From positions 1 to 48,398 of the forward strand of contig CALHNS010000094.1 in the NCBI GenBank assembly GCA_938035125.1: a stretch of DNA of 48,398 bases. Reading direction: 5' to 3'. Origin of the DNA: an uncultured Granulosicoccaceae bacterium (GTDB lineage Bacteria > Pseudomonadota > Gammaproteobacteria > Granulosicoccales > Granulosicoccaceae). A program made the position numbers and the translations under genes. Below the pieces are notes generated by a model, which was not told the origin of the DNA, made no database searches, and saw nothing but the letters and a program-made list of their open reading frames with translations. Positions 1 through 11,021 of the stretch are shown one piece after another. The number at the start of each line of letters is the position of its first letter. The first letter of the stretch is position 1.

Positions 1-3000
1 GTTAGTTCTGAACTACTAGGATCAGCGCTAAGATTACCTGCCAAGTCAATTATCGCAGCTGTTACCGAATAAACCGCTTCAGGCAAAGCATCCGCTACAG
101 GAATGCTTAACTGCCAAGTTCCATCGTTGTTATTAACTAAGTTACCATCTCCAGCAACATACGTTATTCCATTGACAAGAACCGTCAAGGTTTCCCCAGC
201 ACTGATTGTGGCCGTGCCTTCAATTACCGGCACTGTTGTATTGGTAACTTGGCTCGTCACGCCAGGGGTTATAGGCGATACCGTATCAACAACCAGCTCA
301 TCGATACCAGAATCCACTGAAGTATTGCCTGCTAAATCAGTAACAGTGGCAATCACTTGATACAAACCATCTACTAAAAGGTTCGCAGGCGGAATGGTTA
401 AACCCCAAGTGCCATCATTATTAACAACTAAATTCCCATCACCTTCTGTATAAACAACACCGTTCACCATAATGGATAATGTCAGCCCCGCATTGATAGG
501 CGTTACCCCACTTATTAACGGCGTTGAATCTGGTGTGGTTTGGCTCGTTACACCAGGCGCTTGAGGCGCCATCGTGTCAACCGTAAGTTCATTCACTGAA
601 ATATCGATTGATGTGTTCCCAGCAGGGTCGGTTAATGACACTGCCACATCGTAGATGGCATCAGCCAACGAATCAGAAGCAGGAATTACCAATGTCCAAG
701 TGTTGGCACCATCGTGACTTAAAAAACCATCACCATCTACATATGTAACACCATTAACCGTAACGGTTAAACTATCCCCTGGCCCCACCGCCGCATTTCC
801 AGTAAGCGTTGGTGTGGCATTGTTGGTAATTTGAAAATGCGCTGTTGGAATAAACGGAGCTGACGTATCGACAACGGCGGTGTCATTCACTGTAGCCGTT
901 GAATTCCCGGCAGGATCAGTGAGGAATGCTTCAGCCACCACAGCCGCCCCATTTACAGGAACCAGTGTGGTTAAATTTACAACACCAGTGGATACTTCAA
1001 TGACATTAAGTGTAATCGATGAAACTACACCGTTTAGAGTAACAGTGAGAATATCTCCAACCATCACATCGGCAGGCAACTGCACCGATACATCAACAGG
1101 CCCATTGGATTCAGTGATATTCAATAAACTATTATCATCAACATCTTCTGCAATGATGATCATCGGTGGTGATGGCACGGTGGTATCCACTACGGCTAAA
1201 TCGGTATCGCTAGGCGAAACATTGCCCGCTTGATCAACAATATTTGCTGACACACTAAGCGTATTGCCATCAGCAACCAATGCTACTGTGGTAGACACAA
1301 CACCTGCTGCAATATCTGCAGCCGTTAATACGGTACTGCCAGGAGTGGTTCCATCGGTCCATAGCAACGAATCACCTACCATCGCATCTACCGGCAAACC
1401 GATATCCACAGGTTGCGGGTTTATCGCCTCAGCTGAGCCAAGTAACGCATCGTTGTTGCTATCGGCTGTTAACGTAACCGTAGGCGCAGCTGTTGCGGTT
1501 AGATCTATAACAAGTTCATTAAGCGTACCTTCTGAAATTGAGTTTCCAGCCAAATCTACCACCGTTACCACAACATCGTAAAACGCTTCTGGCAAAGCAT
1601 CCGCTGCTGGAATGGGTAAGCTCCAAGTGCCGTTAGCATTAGCCACTAAATTGCCATCACCTGCGGTATACACAACCCCATTGACAAGCACCGTAAGCAC
1701 ATCGCCTGGTAATAGTGTTGCAGAACCTGTAACCACAGGAACTGAAGAATTACTCAGTTGAAAATCTACCGTTGGAGCCACTGGTGCTGTTAAATCAACA
1801 GTAAGTTCTGTACTACTTGGATCAACACTGACATTGCCAGCAACGTCAGTAACCATTGCAGTAACATCATAAGTCGCCTCTGGCAAAGCATCAGATGCAG
1901 GAATCGTTAAATTCCATGTACCGTTGCCGTTATCAATCAAATTTCCATCGCCGGCGGTATAAGTAATACCGTTAACTTCAACCTGTAACACCTCCCCTAT
2001 TACAACCGTTGCGGTTCCTGCAATAGTTGGCGTTTGTATGTTCGTAACCAAACTAGTCACACCCGGGGTAGACGGTGACACGGTATCGATAACTAAATCG
2101 TTAACACCAGCATCAAAAGATTGATTGCCAGCGGCATCCGTTACTGTTGCAACCACTTGATACAATCCATCAATCATTACGTTAGCTGCAGGAATCGTTA
2201 AATCCCATGTTCCATCAGCGTTATCCACTAAGTTGCCGTCGCCAGCTGTATATATAACACCATCGACTAACACACTTAACACCAACCCAGTGCCAACAGG
2301 TGTTGTACCACTAATCAATGGCGTAGTATCTTGCGTGGTTTGACTGGTTACGCCTGGTGCTGGCGCAGGTGTTAAATCAACAATTAATTCATTGACTGTT
2401 ATATCTGCTGAGGTGTTTCCGGCAGCATCGGTTATTACCGCATCAACCTCATAAACCGAATCAACCAAGGCATCGGATGCAGGGATGACCAGTGACCATA
2501 CACCGCTTGCGTTAAACGATAGATTGACATCCCCTTCGATGTACGTTACACCGTTCACAGCAACCGATAAGCTTTCACCCGTTACGATAATTGCAGTACC
2601 TGATAATGTTGGGGTAGCGTTATTAGTCAGTAAGCTATTCACCGTAGGAATGGCAGGCGGCAACAAATCCACAATGAGTTCATCGATGGTAGCATCAACA
2701 GATGAATTTCCAGCCGGGTCTTCAATCTGAACAACAACATCGTAAACAGCACTGACCAATGCGTCTGCAGCGGGAATAGCTAATGACCAAGCACCGCTGC
2801 CGTTGTAAACCAGATTTCCATCACCTTCTGTATAAATCACTCCATTGACCGTAACGCGTAAAATATCTCCCGGCCCAACTGCTGCATTTCCCGTTATTGT
2901 TGGTGTACCACTGTTAGTAATTTGAGAATTCACAGTTGGGATAAAGGGAGGCGAAATATCCAAACTCGCCACGTCATTAGCTGTAGTGGATACATTGCCA

Positions 3001-6000
3001 GCAGGGTCAGTAATGAACGCCTCAGCAACAATCACAGCTCCATGGGAAGGTGCTGTGGTGCTTAAATTAACGACACCGGCTGCAATATTAACAGCCGATA
3101 ATACTTGCGTTGCAACCACCCCTCGAATGCTAGTGGTTAATACATCGCCTGCTGATGCGGTACCTGGCAATAACACCTGCACATCGACCAAACCTAAATT
3201 TTCAGCCACATTAATGAAAGCGTCGTTATTCGTATCTTCACTAATTACAATTGAAGGCTGTGTTGGCATGGTGAGATCAACCAATGCCAAATCTCCGCCA
3301 TTGGCAGACACATTACCAGCTACATCTTGAATGTAAGCTAATACATTAAAAAGAATTCCATCTGCAGGCAAAGCCCCTGAAGTGGATACAATACCTGCGG
3401 CAATGTCAGCTCCTGTCAGCACAAAACTGGATACGGACGTGCCATCATCTACAAACAGCGTATAACCCACATTCGCCGTTGGTGGGAGCACGATATCTAA
3501 AGGCTGAGGTGTAACAGCCTCAACGATGCTGAGCAAACCATTATTATCAGCATCGGCCACAATAATCGGCTGTGGTGGCGCGCTTGGTGTTAAATCAACA
3601 ATGAGTTCATCGGTAGTTGCATCGGCAGAACTATTTCCAGCAGCATCTTCAACTGTTGCGATAACATCGTAGGTGGCTTCAATTAACGCATCCACAGCAG
3701 GAATTGTTAAATCCCACGTGCTGTCGGTATTGACAACTAAGTTTCCATCGCCTTGAGTGTAAATAACACCATTGACTTCAACCGTTAGCACTTCACCCAC
3801 TCCAACCGTTGCCGTACCAGAAACAACGGGGGTTGGATTGTTTGTAAGCAATGGATTAACTGTGGGTGCTGTGGGCGCTGTTAAATCTATAACAAGCTCT
3901 GCACTACTTGGATCGGTACTGGCATTACCTGCAATATCCATAACGAGCGCGGTAACGTCATAACCTGCTTCTGGCAACGCATCACTAATCGGTATATTTA
4001 AATCCCATGTGCCATCAGCGTTATCTACTAGATTGCCGTCACCTGCGGTGTACGTTATGCCATTAACCTCTACAGTTAAAATTTCTCCAAAACCAACAAT
4101 GGCTGTGCCCGATATGACAGGTGTTGTATTATTAGTAACTTGACTGGTAACACCCGGTGTTGGTGGAGCGGTGGTATCCACAACCAAGTCGTCTACACCC
4201 GCATCAATAGCACTATTACCAGCAGCATCTGTTAAGGTGGCTAGTACTTGATATAAACCATCACTTAGTAAGTCTGCAACTGGAATCGTAAGGTCCCATG
4301 TACCGTTCGGATTAACAACAAGATTGCCATCACCTGCGGTGTAAACCACACCATTGACTTCAACGGTTAATGTCAAACCCGTACCTACCGGCAAGGTGCC
4401 AGAGATTAACGGCGTATTATCCTGTGTTGTTTGACTGGTAACACCTGGTGCAATTGGTGGCGTGGTATCCACTACCAATTCATTCACCGTGATATCAACC
4501 GCTGCGTTACCCACGCTGTCTGTTACCGTTACGATCACATCATAGGCACTATCAGCTAGCGCATCTGTAGCAGGAATAGTTAAATTCCAAGTCCCGTTCC
4601 CGTTGTCCACTAAGTTGCCATCCCCTGCGGTATAGACAACTCCGTTCACCTCTATATTGAGCACATCGGTTGCAGCAACAACCGCGGTACCCATCAATAC
4701 AGGCGTTGGATTATTAGTTAATAAACTACTCACCGCTGGAACCGTTGGCGGTGTTAAATCAACAATCAGTTCATCGGTGGATACATCTGATGAAGCGTTA
4801 CCCGCCCCATCGGTTACCGTTGCAATTACCTCAAAGGTTGCTTCAAACAATGCATCCGATGCAGGTATAGTTAAATTCCAAGTTCCATCGGTGTTATCCA
4901 CTAAGTTGCCATCACCTGCTACATAGGTAACGCCATTCACTTCAACGGTTAGAATCTCTCCGATACCTACCGTAGCGGTACCTGAAACGGTAGGCGTTGG
5001 GTTGTTCGTACTTTGGTCTATAACAGTGGGTGCAACCGGTGCGGTTAAGTCGATAGTTAGCTCTGCACTACTGGGGTCGGTTGCAGGGTTGCCCGCTGCA
5101 TCGGTAACCGTTGCCGTAACGTTGTAGTTCGCCTCAGCCAAAGCATCAATGGAAGGGATTGTTAAATCCCATGTACCATCACCGTTATCAACCAGATTGC
5201 CGTCACCCGCGATGTACACAACACCGTTCACTTCAACCGTGAGCACTTCACCAGTCAAAATCACAGCCGTTCCTGATAGGGTTGGTGTGACATCGTTAGT
5301 GACCAAACTGGTTACACCAGGGGTCGCTGGCAGCACAGTATCAACAACTAAATCATCAACACCAGGATCAGTCGCCACATTGCCTGCGGCATCACTTAAG
5401 GTGGCAACCACTTGATAAAGCCCATCTGGCAATGCATCAATTAAAGGTAGTGTTAGATCCCACGTGCCATCGCCGTTATCCACTAAATTACCATCGCCAG
5501 CGCTATAGCTTACACCGTTAACTTCAACGCTCAGTGCTAAGCCTAAGCCAACAGCGGTAGTACCACTAATTAAAGGTGTCGTGTCTTGAGTGGTTTGACT
5601 CGTTACACCCGGTGCAGGAGGAGGCGTATTATCAATAACCAATTCGGTGGAAGTTACATCTACGGCTACATTACCAACAAAATCAGTGACTGATGCAATC
5701 ACTTCATAACTGCCATCAACCAATACATCCCCTGCAGGAATGTCTAGGCTCCAGGCACCACTGGCGTTTAACGTTAAATTTCCATCACCTTGTGTGTACA
5801 CTACACCATTAATTTCAACGGTGAGTACATCACCCGTACTCACCATCGCTGTTCCATTTACCGTAGGTGTTGTATCGTTGGTAAGTTGAGACGCCACCGT
5901 TGGAATGGGAGGCGCAACTAAATCAATGACCAATTCGTTGGTTGTTCCATCGCTTGAACCATTTCCTGCACCGTCAGAAACGGTAGCCGTCACATCATAG

Positions 6001-9000
6001 GTAATACCTAGTAACGCATTGGCAGCGGGTATGGTTAAATCCCAAGTTCCGTTCCCGTTATCAACAAGATTGCCGTCACCTGCTGTGTACACCACACCAT
6101 TAACCTCTACGGTTAGTGTTTCACCCGCAAGCACCGCTGCCACCCCCGAGATAACCGGAGTTGAATCGTTAGTTACTTGAAAGAAAACAATAGGTGTTGC
6201 TGGGGCTGTTAAATCAACAGTAAGTTCTGCACTACTGGGGTCTGTAGCAACGTTGCCAACGGCATCGGTTACGCTAGCGGTTACATTGTAGTTAGCTTCA
6301 GGCAATACATCAGTAGGCGGAATGGTTAAATCCCAAGTACCGTTACCGTTGTCAACCAGATTACCATCACCTGCCGTATAGGTAATACCATTAACTTCAA
6401 CAGTTAACGTATCTCCTACTCCTACTAAAGCGGTGCCAGAAACAATCGGAGTATCATCGTTTGTAACTAAGCTTGTAACACCTGGGCTTGGCGGTGCAGT
6501 CGTATCAACCAGTAAATCGTCCACACCCGGATCTGATGCGCTATTACCACCAGCATCGGTTAATGTCGCCACCACTTGATATAACGCATCGGGCAATGCA
6601 TCCGCGGCAGGAATGGTTAAATTCCAAGTGCCGTTTCCGTTAACCACTAAGTTGCCATCGCCTTCAATGTACGTTACTCCATTCACCACCACAGATAAAA
6701 CAAACCCAGTACCAGGCGTTGCCGTACCACTGATTACCGGAGTTGAATTTTGTGTAGTTTGGCTGGTGACACCGGGCGCCGGAGGCGGTGTTAAATCAAT
6801 GACTAATTCACTGCTGGTTGTATCAGTTGCCGCTGAACCCCCACTGTGAGACTTTTCAGCCACAACACTGTAAGTACCTTCTGGAATAGCATCGTTGGCC
6901 GGAATGGTTAAATCCCATGTGCCATTAGCATTTACCACCAGATTGCCATCACCTGCGCTATACGTAATACCGTTAACAGAAACACTAAACGTTTCACCAG
7001 GCGCTAGAACTACATCGCCTGAGATTACAGGGCTGCTTTGATTGGTTGTTTGAGAAACCACTGTGGGAATATCAAAGATATCTAACTGAAATGTATCCGT
7101 AATATTGACAATATCGTATTCATCAGCGCCCACGCTGTTAGCGCCATCGTCAATGACACCGCTGCCATCTAAATCATTTTCATCTTCTTGAACACCTAGA
7201 ACGAACACTGTTGCCGAAGCGGCTATAGGTGATGACGCTTGCAAAGATGCCAATGCTGTATCTGAAACCTCCCAAGTTCCACTACTGCTATTGGTTACAG
7301 AGCCTGCGCTAGAGCTCAAAACAACACTGGGCGGCACACCTTGCAGTGTAAGAAAACTGGGCTCGATTTCTGAGCCATCGACATCTATCGACGCACCTAA
7401 ACCGATGGACAACGGAAAAGGGGTTGCCACATAACCTGCCGCATCACTCGTCGTTAAACTAACCGCATCTACCACAGGCTCGATATACACCTCAATGCTT
7501 TCGGTTTCGCCACTAGAAGACAACACAAAATCTAGATTCACAACATCAGAGGAATGATCCTGCGGAATATAAGACAACAAAGGCAGCTGACTAAAATCGA
7601 TTTGCCAGTTACCGTTCGCGGTAGGTGATCCATGGGAAAGCGCACCAGTGACCGGCACCCCTTGAATTTCAAACGGTTCACTTCCCAACCAGGAAATTTG
7701 CATATTTCCTTGGTATTGTCGAAAAAACTGAGTTCCATTGCCATTCTCGGCAGTAAACACTAAGGTTCTGGATCCGTCCGCGTTATTAACCAAGGTAAAC
7801 TTAGCCGTCTGCCCATAAAGATCGGTAAAGGTACCTATCGTTTTATTACTTTGATACAGCGGATTACCTGATGAGTCTGTTGCACCAAAGATTGTCGAAT
7901 TCAATGGCACACCGTCCCAAGAGATTAAATCAGGAGTGGATGCTCGAATGAACGTTATGGAACCCGAACTAATGGCGTTATCAAAATCAATTACCGCGAA
8001 TCCAAAGCCCACATTCTCGTTAGTGTCATTCCCACCGATGGTATTCCACGACATTTGTGCCAAGCCAATTCGAGCACTGGCAGGCACATCGAAATGCAAT
8101 TCGTTAATAGGACCACCATCGGAATCCACTCCGCCGCCAGTATTAAATAACGTATCGTCGGAGCTGACATTAACAAACGAAGCTATAGAACTAAACCCGG
8201 TTCGCTCGTAGGCCTCTCCGGTGTACATTGTGGTGTAGGTATTAGCAAAACCATTGGCACGCGTTATAACCAAATCACCTGCAGCATCAATGTATAACGT
8301 GGGGTTGTCCAGCACTTCAGGCGTACCTGTCACATCTCCAGTTATCAATGCACTGCCAGTTAATACATCCGAGATTACTGCTGGTCCGTTCCGCAAATCC
8401 ACTAACGGATAGCCTTCAAAACCGTAGGTGACCGTGTTGGCTTCAGTCTCACCACGAAGGGCTGCGATTGCACCCGAAATGGTGCGTGAATCAAAATCAA
8501 TTACGATACGACTGAAGCCTTTATGCTCATGCGCAAAATTAGTAGACGCAGCACCACTGAAACCACTTAAGACGATGATTCCCTGCTTACCGGTTGCAGG
8601 TTCAACTCCAGGGTCAATAGTAACGGTTGATGAATTAACCCCTTCCACTTGAACCGAACTGGCCGCACCTAAAAAGTTAGTGCTGTCTCCATTGGCGGTC
8701 GTGAATTCCACGTGATACACCGTCTCTAACGTATGGGTTTCGACAATGTGTAATTTGTCCCCCACCACGTTAAACACAGGATCTGAAGCGCCCGTACTAA
8801 AACCAGTAACTTTCGAAGGATCAGCCAACACCGACTGCCCAAGCGATACATCTTGCCAACTGTATTGATCTAAAAATTGAATCCTGCCGTGAACCAAGTT
8901 AGCCAAACGCCCACTCGACGTTCCACTATTCAGATCGATGCGTACATTCAACAGTTGGTAATCATCATCAGAGATGTTATCGCCACCGGTATCTCTAGAT

Positions 9001-9608
9001 TGTGTTGAGAATGCAGTTATGGTTATACCCGTAACCCCAGATGGAATCGTGGTAATTAACGGTGTAAGACCTGCGTTGTCAGGTCGAAATAGAACATCGG
9101 TGCTAACGATGTCTTGTAACGCTCCACCATCGAATAAGTCTTGCGCAACCGATATATTTAAAGGTGCTGGTGTATCTTCTGGTGTAATAACCAAAGGGCT
9201 TGCAGCACTTAAGAAATTGGTTGCGGACGCAACGGCTATCGTTACCGTAGCAGAGGATTGACCGCCCGCTCCATCACTAACGGTGTAGGTGAAAGTGTCA
9301 TCGCCGCCGGCAAAACCCGCATTAGGCGTATAGGTGAAACTACTGTCGGCATTGACTACAGCGTTGCCATTTACCGGTGCGGTGCTCAAGGAATAGGTAT
9401 CTGCCGGGCCATCTAGCCCAGCGTCGTTCGCAGCCAAAACTCCTGATACTGCCACACTCGGATTGGTTGAGAACGCATCATCAACTGCCACGGGGGCCGC
9501 AGCGTTGGCTGTTGCAAATCCAAACAGACCGGCAACAAATGTAAGAATGACGCGTGCACGGAAAATTTTCCGTGCGAGTGGCTTGGCCCTGAGTACCATC
9601 GAGTTCAT
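1..9608 (-). CDS. Giant Sec-exported Ig-like repeat surface protein (C-terminus outside window)
   Basis: A single open frame starts at the ATG at 9608 and runs off the left edge with the frame preserved, giving at least 3202 residues. An in-frame stop at 9627-9629 fixes the N-terminal limit. Residues 1-36 look like a signal peptide: a basic n-region, a hydrophobic core VILTFVAGLFGFA, then ATANA before the predicted cut. Residues about 38-126 resemble a cadherin-like/Big_9 domain (FTYTPNAGFAGGDDTFTYTV). Residues about 130-845 are a less repetitive region with two related segments sharing the pattern GF..xVIDFD (near 8515-8540 and 8000-8035). From about residue 850 the protein is tandem Ig-like units of about 97 residues (motifs VNGVxYTAGDGNLV, GTWxLTIP, VTDxAGN). 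Such architecture is typical of adhesins and biofilm matrix proteins. The Sec signal argues against a purely type I-secreted RTX adhesin, but the anchoring C-terminus is not visible. Function as an adhesin is inferred. The gene lies about 130 bp downstream of the gamma-glutamylcyclotransferase-like gene; no strong ribosome site or terminator was seen between them. Confidence 0.9.
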   Translation of the reverse strand, partial: MNSMVLRAKPLARKIFRARVILTFVAGLFGFATANAAAPVAVDDAFSTNPSVAVSGVLAANDAGLDGPADTYSLSTAPVNGNAVVNADSSFTYTPNAGFAGGDDTFTYTVSDGAGGQSSATVTIAVASATNFLSAASPLVITPEDTPAPLNISVAQDLFDGGALQDIVSTDVLFRPDNAGLTPLITTIPSGVTGITITAFSTQSRDTGGDNISDDDYQLLNVRIDLNSGTSSGRLANLVHGRIQFLDQYSWQDVSLGQSVLADPSKVTGFSTGASDPVFNVVGDKLHIVETHTLETVYHVEFTTANGDSTNFLGAASSVQVEGVNSSTVTIDPGVEPATGKQGIIVLSGFSGAASTNFAHEHKGFSRIVIDFDSRTISGAIAALRGETEANTVTYGFEGYPLVDLRNGPAVISDVLTGSALITGDVTGTPEVLDNPTLYIDAAGDLVITRANGFANTYTTMYTGEAYERTGFSSIASFVNVSSDDTLFNTGGGVDSDGGPINELHFDVPASARIGLAQMSWNTIGGNDTNENVGFGFAVIDFDNAISSGSITFIRASTPDLISWDGVPLNSTIFGATDSSGNPLYQSNKTIGTFTDLYGQTAKFTLVNNADGSRTLVFTAENGNGTQFFRQYQGNMQISWLGSEPFEIQGVPVTGALSHGSPTANGNWQIDFSQLPLLSYIPQDHSSDVVNLDFVLSSSGETESIEVYIEPVVDAVSLTTSDAAGYVATPFPLSIGLGASIDVDGSEIEPSFLTLQGVPPSVVLSSSAGSVTNSSSGTWEVSDTALASLQASSPIAASATVFVLGVQEDENDLDGSGVIDDGANSVGADEYDIVNITDTFQLDIFDIPTVVSQTTNQSSPVISGDVVLAPGETFSVSVNGITYSAGDGNLVVNANGTWDLTIPANDAIPEGTYSVVAEKSHSGGSAATDTTSSELVIDLTPPPAPGVTSQTTQNSTPVISGTATPGTGFVLSVVVNGVTYIEGDGNLVVNGNGTWNLTIPAADALPDALYQVVATLTDAGGNSASDPGVDDLLVDTTAPPSPGVTSLVTNDDTPIVSGTALVGVGDTLTVEVNGITYTAGDGNLVDNGNGTWDLTIPPTDVLPEANYNVTASVTDAVGNVATDPSSAELTVDLTAPATPIVFFQVTNDSTPVISGVAAVLAGETLTVEVNGVVYTAGDGNLVDNGNGTWDLTIPAANALLGITYDVTATVSDGAGNGSSDGTTNELVIDLVAPPIPTVASQLTNDTTPTVNGTAMVSTGDVLTVEINGVVYTQGDGNLTLNASGAWSLDIPAGDVLVDGSYEVIASVTDFVGNVAVDVTSTELVIDNTPPPAPGVTSQTTQDTTPLISGTTAVGLGLALSVEVNGVSYSAGDGNLVDNGDGTWDLTLPLIDALPDGLYQVVATLSDAAGNVATDPGVDDLVVDTVLPATPGVTSLVTNDVTPTLSGTAVILTGEVLTVEVNGVVYIAGDGNLVDNGDGTWDLTIPSIDALAEANYNVTATVTDAAGNPATDPSSAELTIDLTAPVAPTVIDQSTNNPTPTVSGTATVGIGEILTVEVNGVTYVAGDGNLVDNTDGTWNLTIPASDALFEATFEVIATVTDGAGNASSDVSTDELIVDLTPPTVPAVSSLLTNNPTPVLMGTAVVAATDVLNIEVNGVVYTAGDGNLVDNGNGTWNLTIPATDALADSAYDVIVTVTDSVGNAAVDITVNELVVDTTPPIAPGVTSQTTQDNTPLISGTLPVGTGLTLTVEVNGVVYTAGDGNLVVNPNGTWDLTIPVADLLSDGLYQVLATLTDAAGNSAIDAGVDDLVVDTTAPPTPGVTSQVTNNTTPVISGTAIVGFGEILTVEVNGITYTAGDGNLVDNADGTWDLNIPISDALPEAGYDVTALVMDIAGNASTDPSSAELVIDLTAPTAPTVNPLLTNNPTPVVSGTATVGVGEVLTVEVNGVIYTQGDGNLVVNTDSTWDLTIPAVDALIEATYDVIATVEDAAGNSSADATTDELIVDLTPSAPPQPIIVADADNNGLLSIVEAVTPQPLDIVLPPTANVGYTLFVDDGTSVSSFVLTGADIAAGIVSTSGALPADGILFNVLAYIQDVAGNVSANGGDLALVDLTMPTQPSIVISEDTNNDAFINVAENLGLVDVQVLLPGTASAGDVLTTSIRGVVATQVLSAVNIAAGVVNLSTTAPSHGAVIVAEAFITDPAGNVSTTANDVASLDISPPFIPTVNSQITNSGTPTITGNAAVGPGDILRVTVNGVIYTEGDGNLVYNGSGAWSLAIPAADALVSAVYDVVVQIEDPAGNSSVDATIDELIVDLLPPAIPTVNSLLTNNATPTLSGTAIIVTGESLSVAVNGVTYIEGDVNLSFNASGVWSLVIPASDALVDSVYEVDAVITDAAGNTSADITVNELIVDLTPAPAPGVTSQTTQDTTPLISGTTPVGTGLVLSVLVDGVIYTAGDGNLVDNADGTWDLTIPAANVMIDGLYQVVATVTDAAGNQSFDAGVNDLVIDTVSPSTPGVTSLVTNIQTPTIAGTATVVIGEVLQVEVNGITYTAGDGNLIDNGNGTWNLTIPASDALPEATYDVTAMVTDVAGNVSVDPSSTELTVDLTAPVAPTVDFQLSNSSVPVVTGSATLLPGDVLTVLVNGVVYTAGDGNLVANANGTWSLPIPAADALPEAFYDVVVTVVDLAGNSISEGTLNELVIDLTATAAPTVTLTADSNNDALLGSAEAINPQPVDIGLPVDAMVGDSLLWTDGTTPGSTVLTAADIAAGVVSTTVALVADGNTLSVSANIVDQAGNVSPSDTDLAVVDTTVPSPPMIIIAEDVDDNSLLNITESNGPVDVSVQLPADVMVGDILTVTLNGVVSSITLNVIEVSTGVVNLTTLVPVNGAAVVAEAFLTDPAGNSTATVNDTAVVDTSAPFIPTAHFQITNNATPTLTGNAAVGPGDSLTVTVNGVTYVDGDGFLSHDGANTWTLVIPASDSLADAIYDVAVSLTDPAGNTSIDISVNELTVDTMAPQAPGVTSQTTPDSTPLISGVTPINAGLTLSIMVNGVVYTEGDGNLVVNNDGTWGLTIPPANLLVDGLYQVIATVTDLAGNTSVDSGIDELVVDTVSPITPGVTSQVTNTTVPVIEGTATISAGETLTVLVNGITYVAGDGNLVNNNDGTWQLSIPVADALPEAVYSVTAAIIDLAGNLSADPSSSEL
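850..1500 (-). repeat. Second copy of interspersed type-B repeat pair with EF-hand-like loops
   Basis: Two consecutive domains differ from the flanking Ig-like units: they lack GDGNLV and share AEAxNPQPVDI, ADIAAGVVST and DQAGN/DPAGN. Each starts with a 12-residue acidic loop matching the EF-hand spacing (1, 3, 5, 8, 12): DSNNDALLGSAE at 1428-1463 and DVDDNSLLNITE at 1110-1145. Calcium binding is inferred from the pattern only. Confidence 0.75.
2946..3590 (-). repeat. First copy of interspersed type-B repeat pair with EF-hand-like loops
   Basis: This is the same pair as at 850-1500, earlier in the protein. Its loops are DADNNGLLSIVE at 3519-3554, a full match to the canonical EF-hand loop including Gly at position 6 and Glu at position 12, and DTNNDAFINVAE at 3201-3236. 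Both pairs are followed by an Ig unit opening with FIPT(V/A)xxQITN. This suggests that the pair and the flanking unit were duplicated together. Confidence 0.75.
9556..9575. other. Perfect 20-bp palindrome inside the signal-peptide codons
   Basis: GCACGGAAAA is followed directly by TTTTCCGTGC, a perfect inverted repeat. It lies 33 bases into the giant ORF and encodes ARKIFRA in the signal-peptide n-region. In the mRNA it could form a hairpin close to the start codon; on DNA it could be a protein-binding palindrome. No regulator is recognised. Confidence 0.6.
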
Positions 9609-9738
9609 TCTCAGAAATTGCGGAGATTACCTATGCTCATGGCAATTACCGAGCCACCAATATGGCACTGACTAGCGAATTAACTGATTTTGGAGAGACT
9701 CTTAGCCACAGTTCACTAAAACGTAGGGGATCACCCTC

Positions 9739-10978
<1,240 letters not shown>

Positions 10979-11021
10979 CACAGTGCCTCAATAGTGGGTC
11001 GATTCAGTGGTTAGTTTGCAC

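Larger units (their letters stand above)
1..7065 (-). repeat. Tandem array of about 20 Ig-like domain repeats (about 290 bp each)
   Basis: I count 20 units of type A by translation, each opening with a TSQTTQ/TSLVTN-like segment and containing GDGNLV and GTWxLTIP. The array has a four-unit higher-order period: units beginning SQTTQ recur at about 6755, 5595, 4430, 2337 and 537. The first two intervals are about 1160 bp (four units). The next are about 2090 and 1800 bp because pairs of a second repeat type, and in one interval a fifth type A unit, are included. The pattern indicates growth by block duplication rather than by single-unit addition. Confidence 0.88.

Noticed and set aside
103-6849. 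Several plus-strand open frames of 60-120 codons rich in Val/Thr/Pro
   Set aside because: They are antisense shadows of the giant minus-strand Ig-repeat gene and repeat with its period; no family motif or ribosome site was seen.
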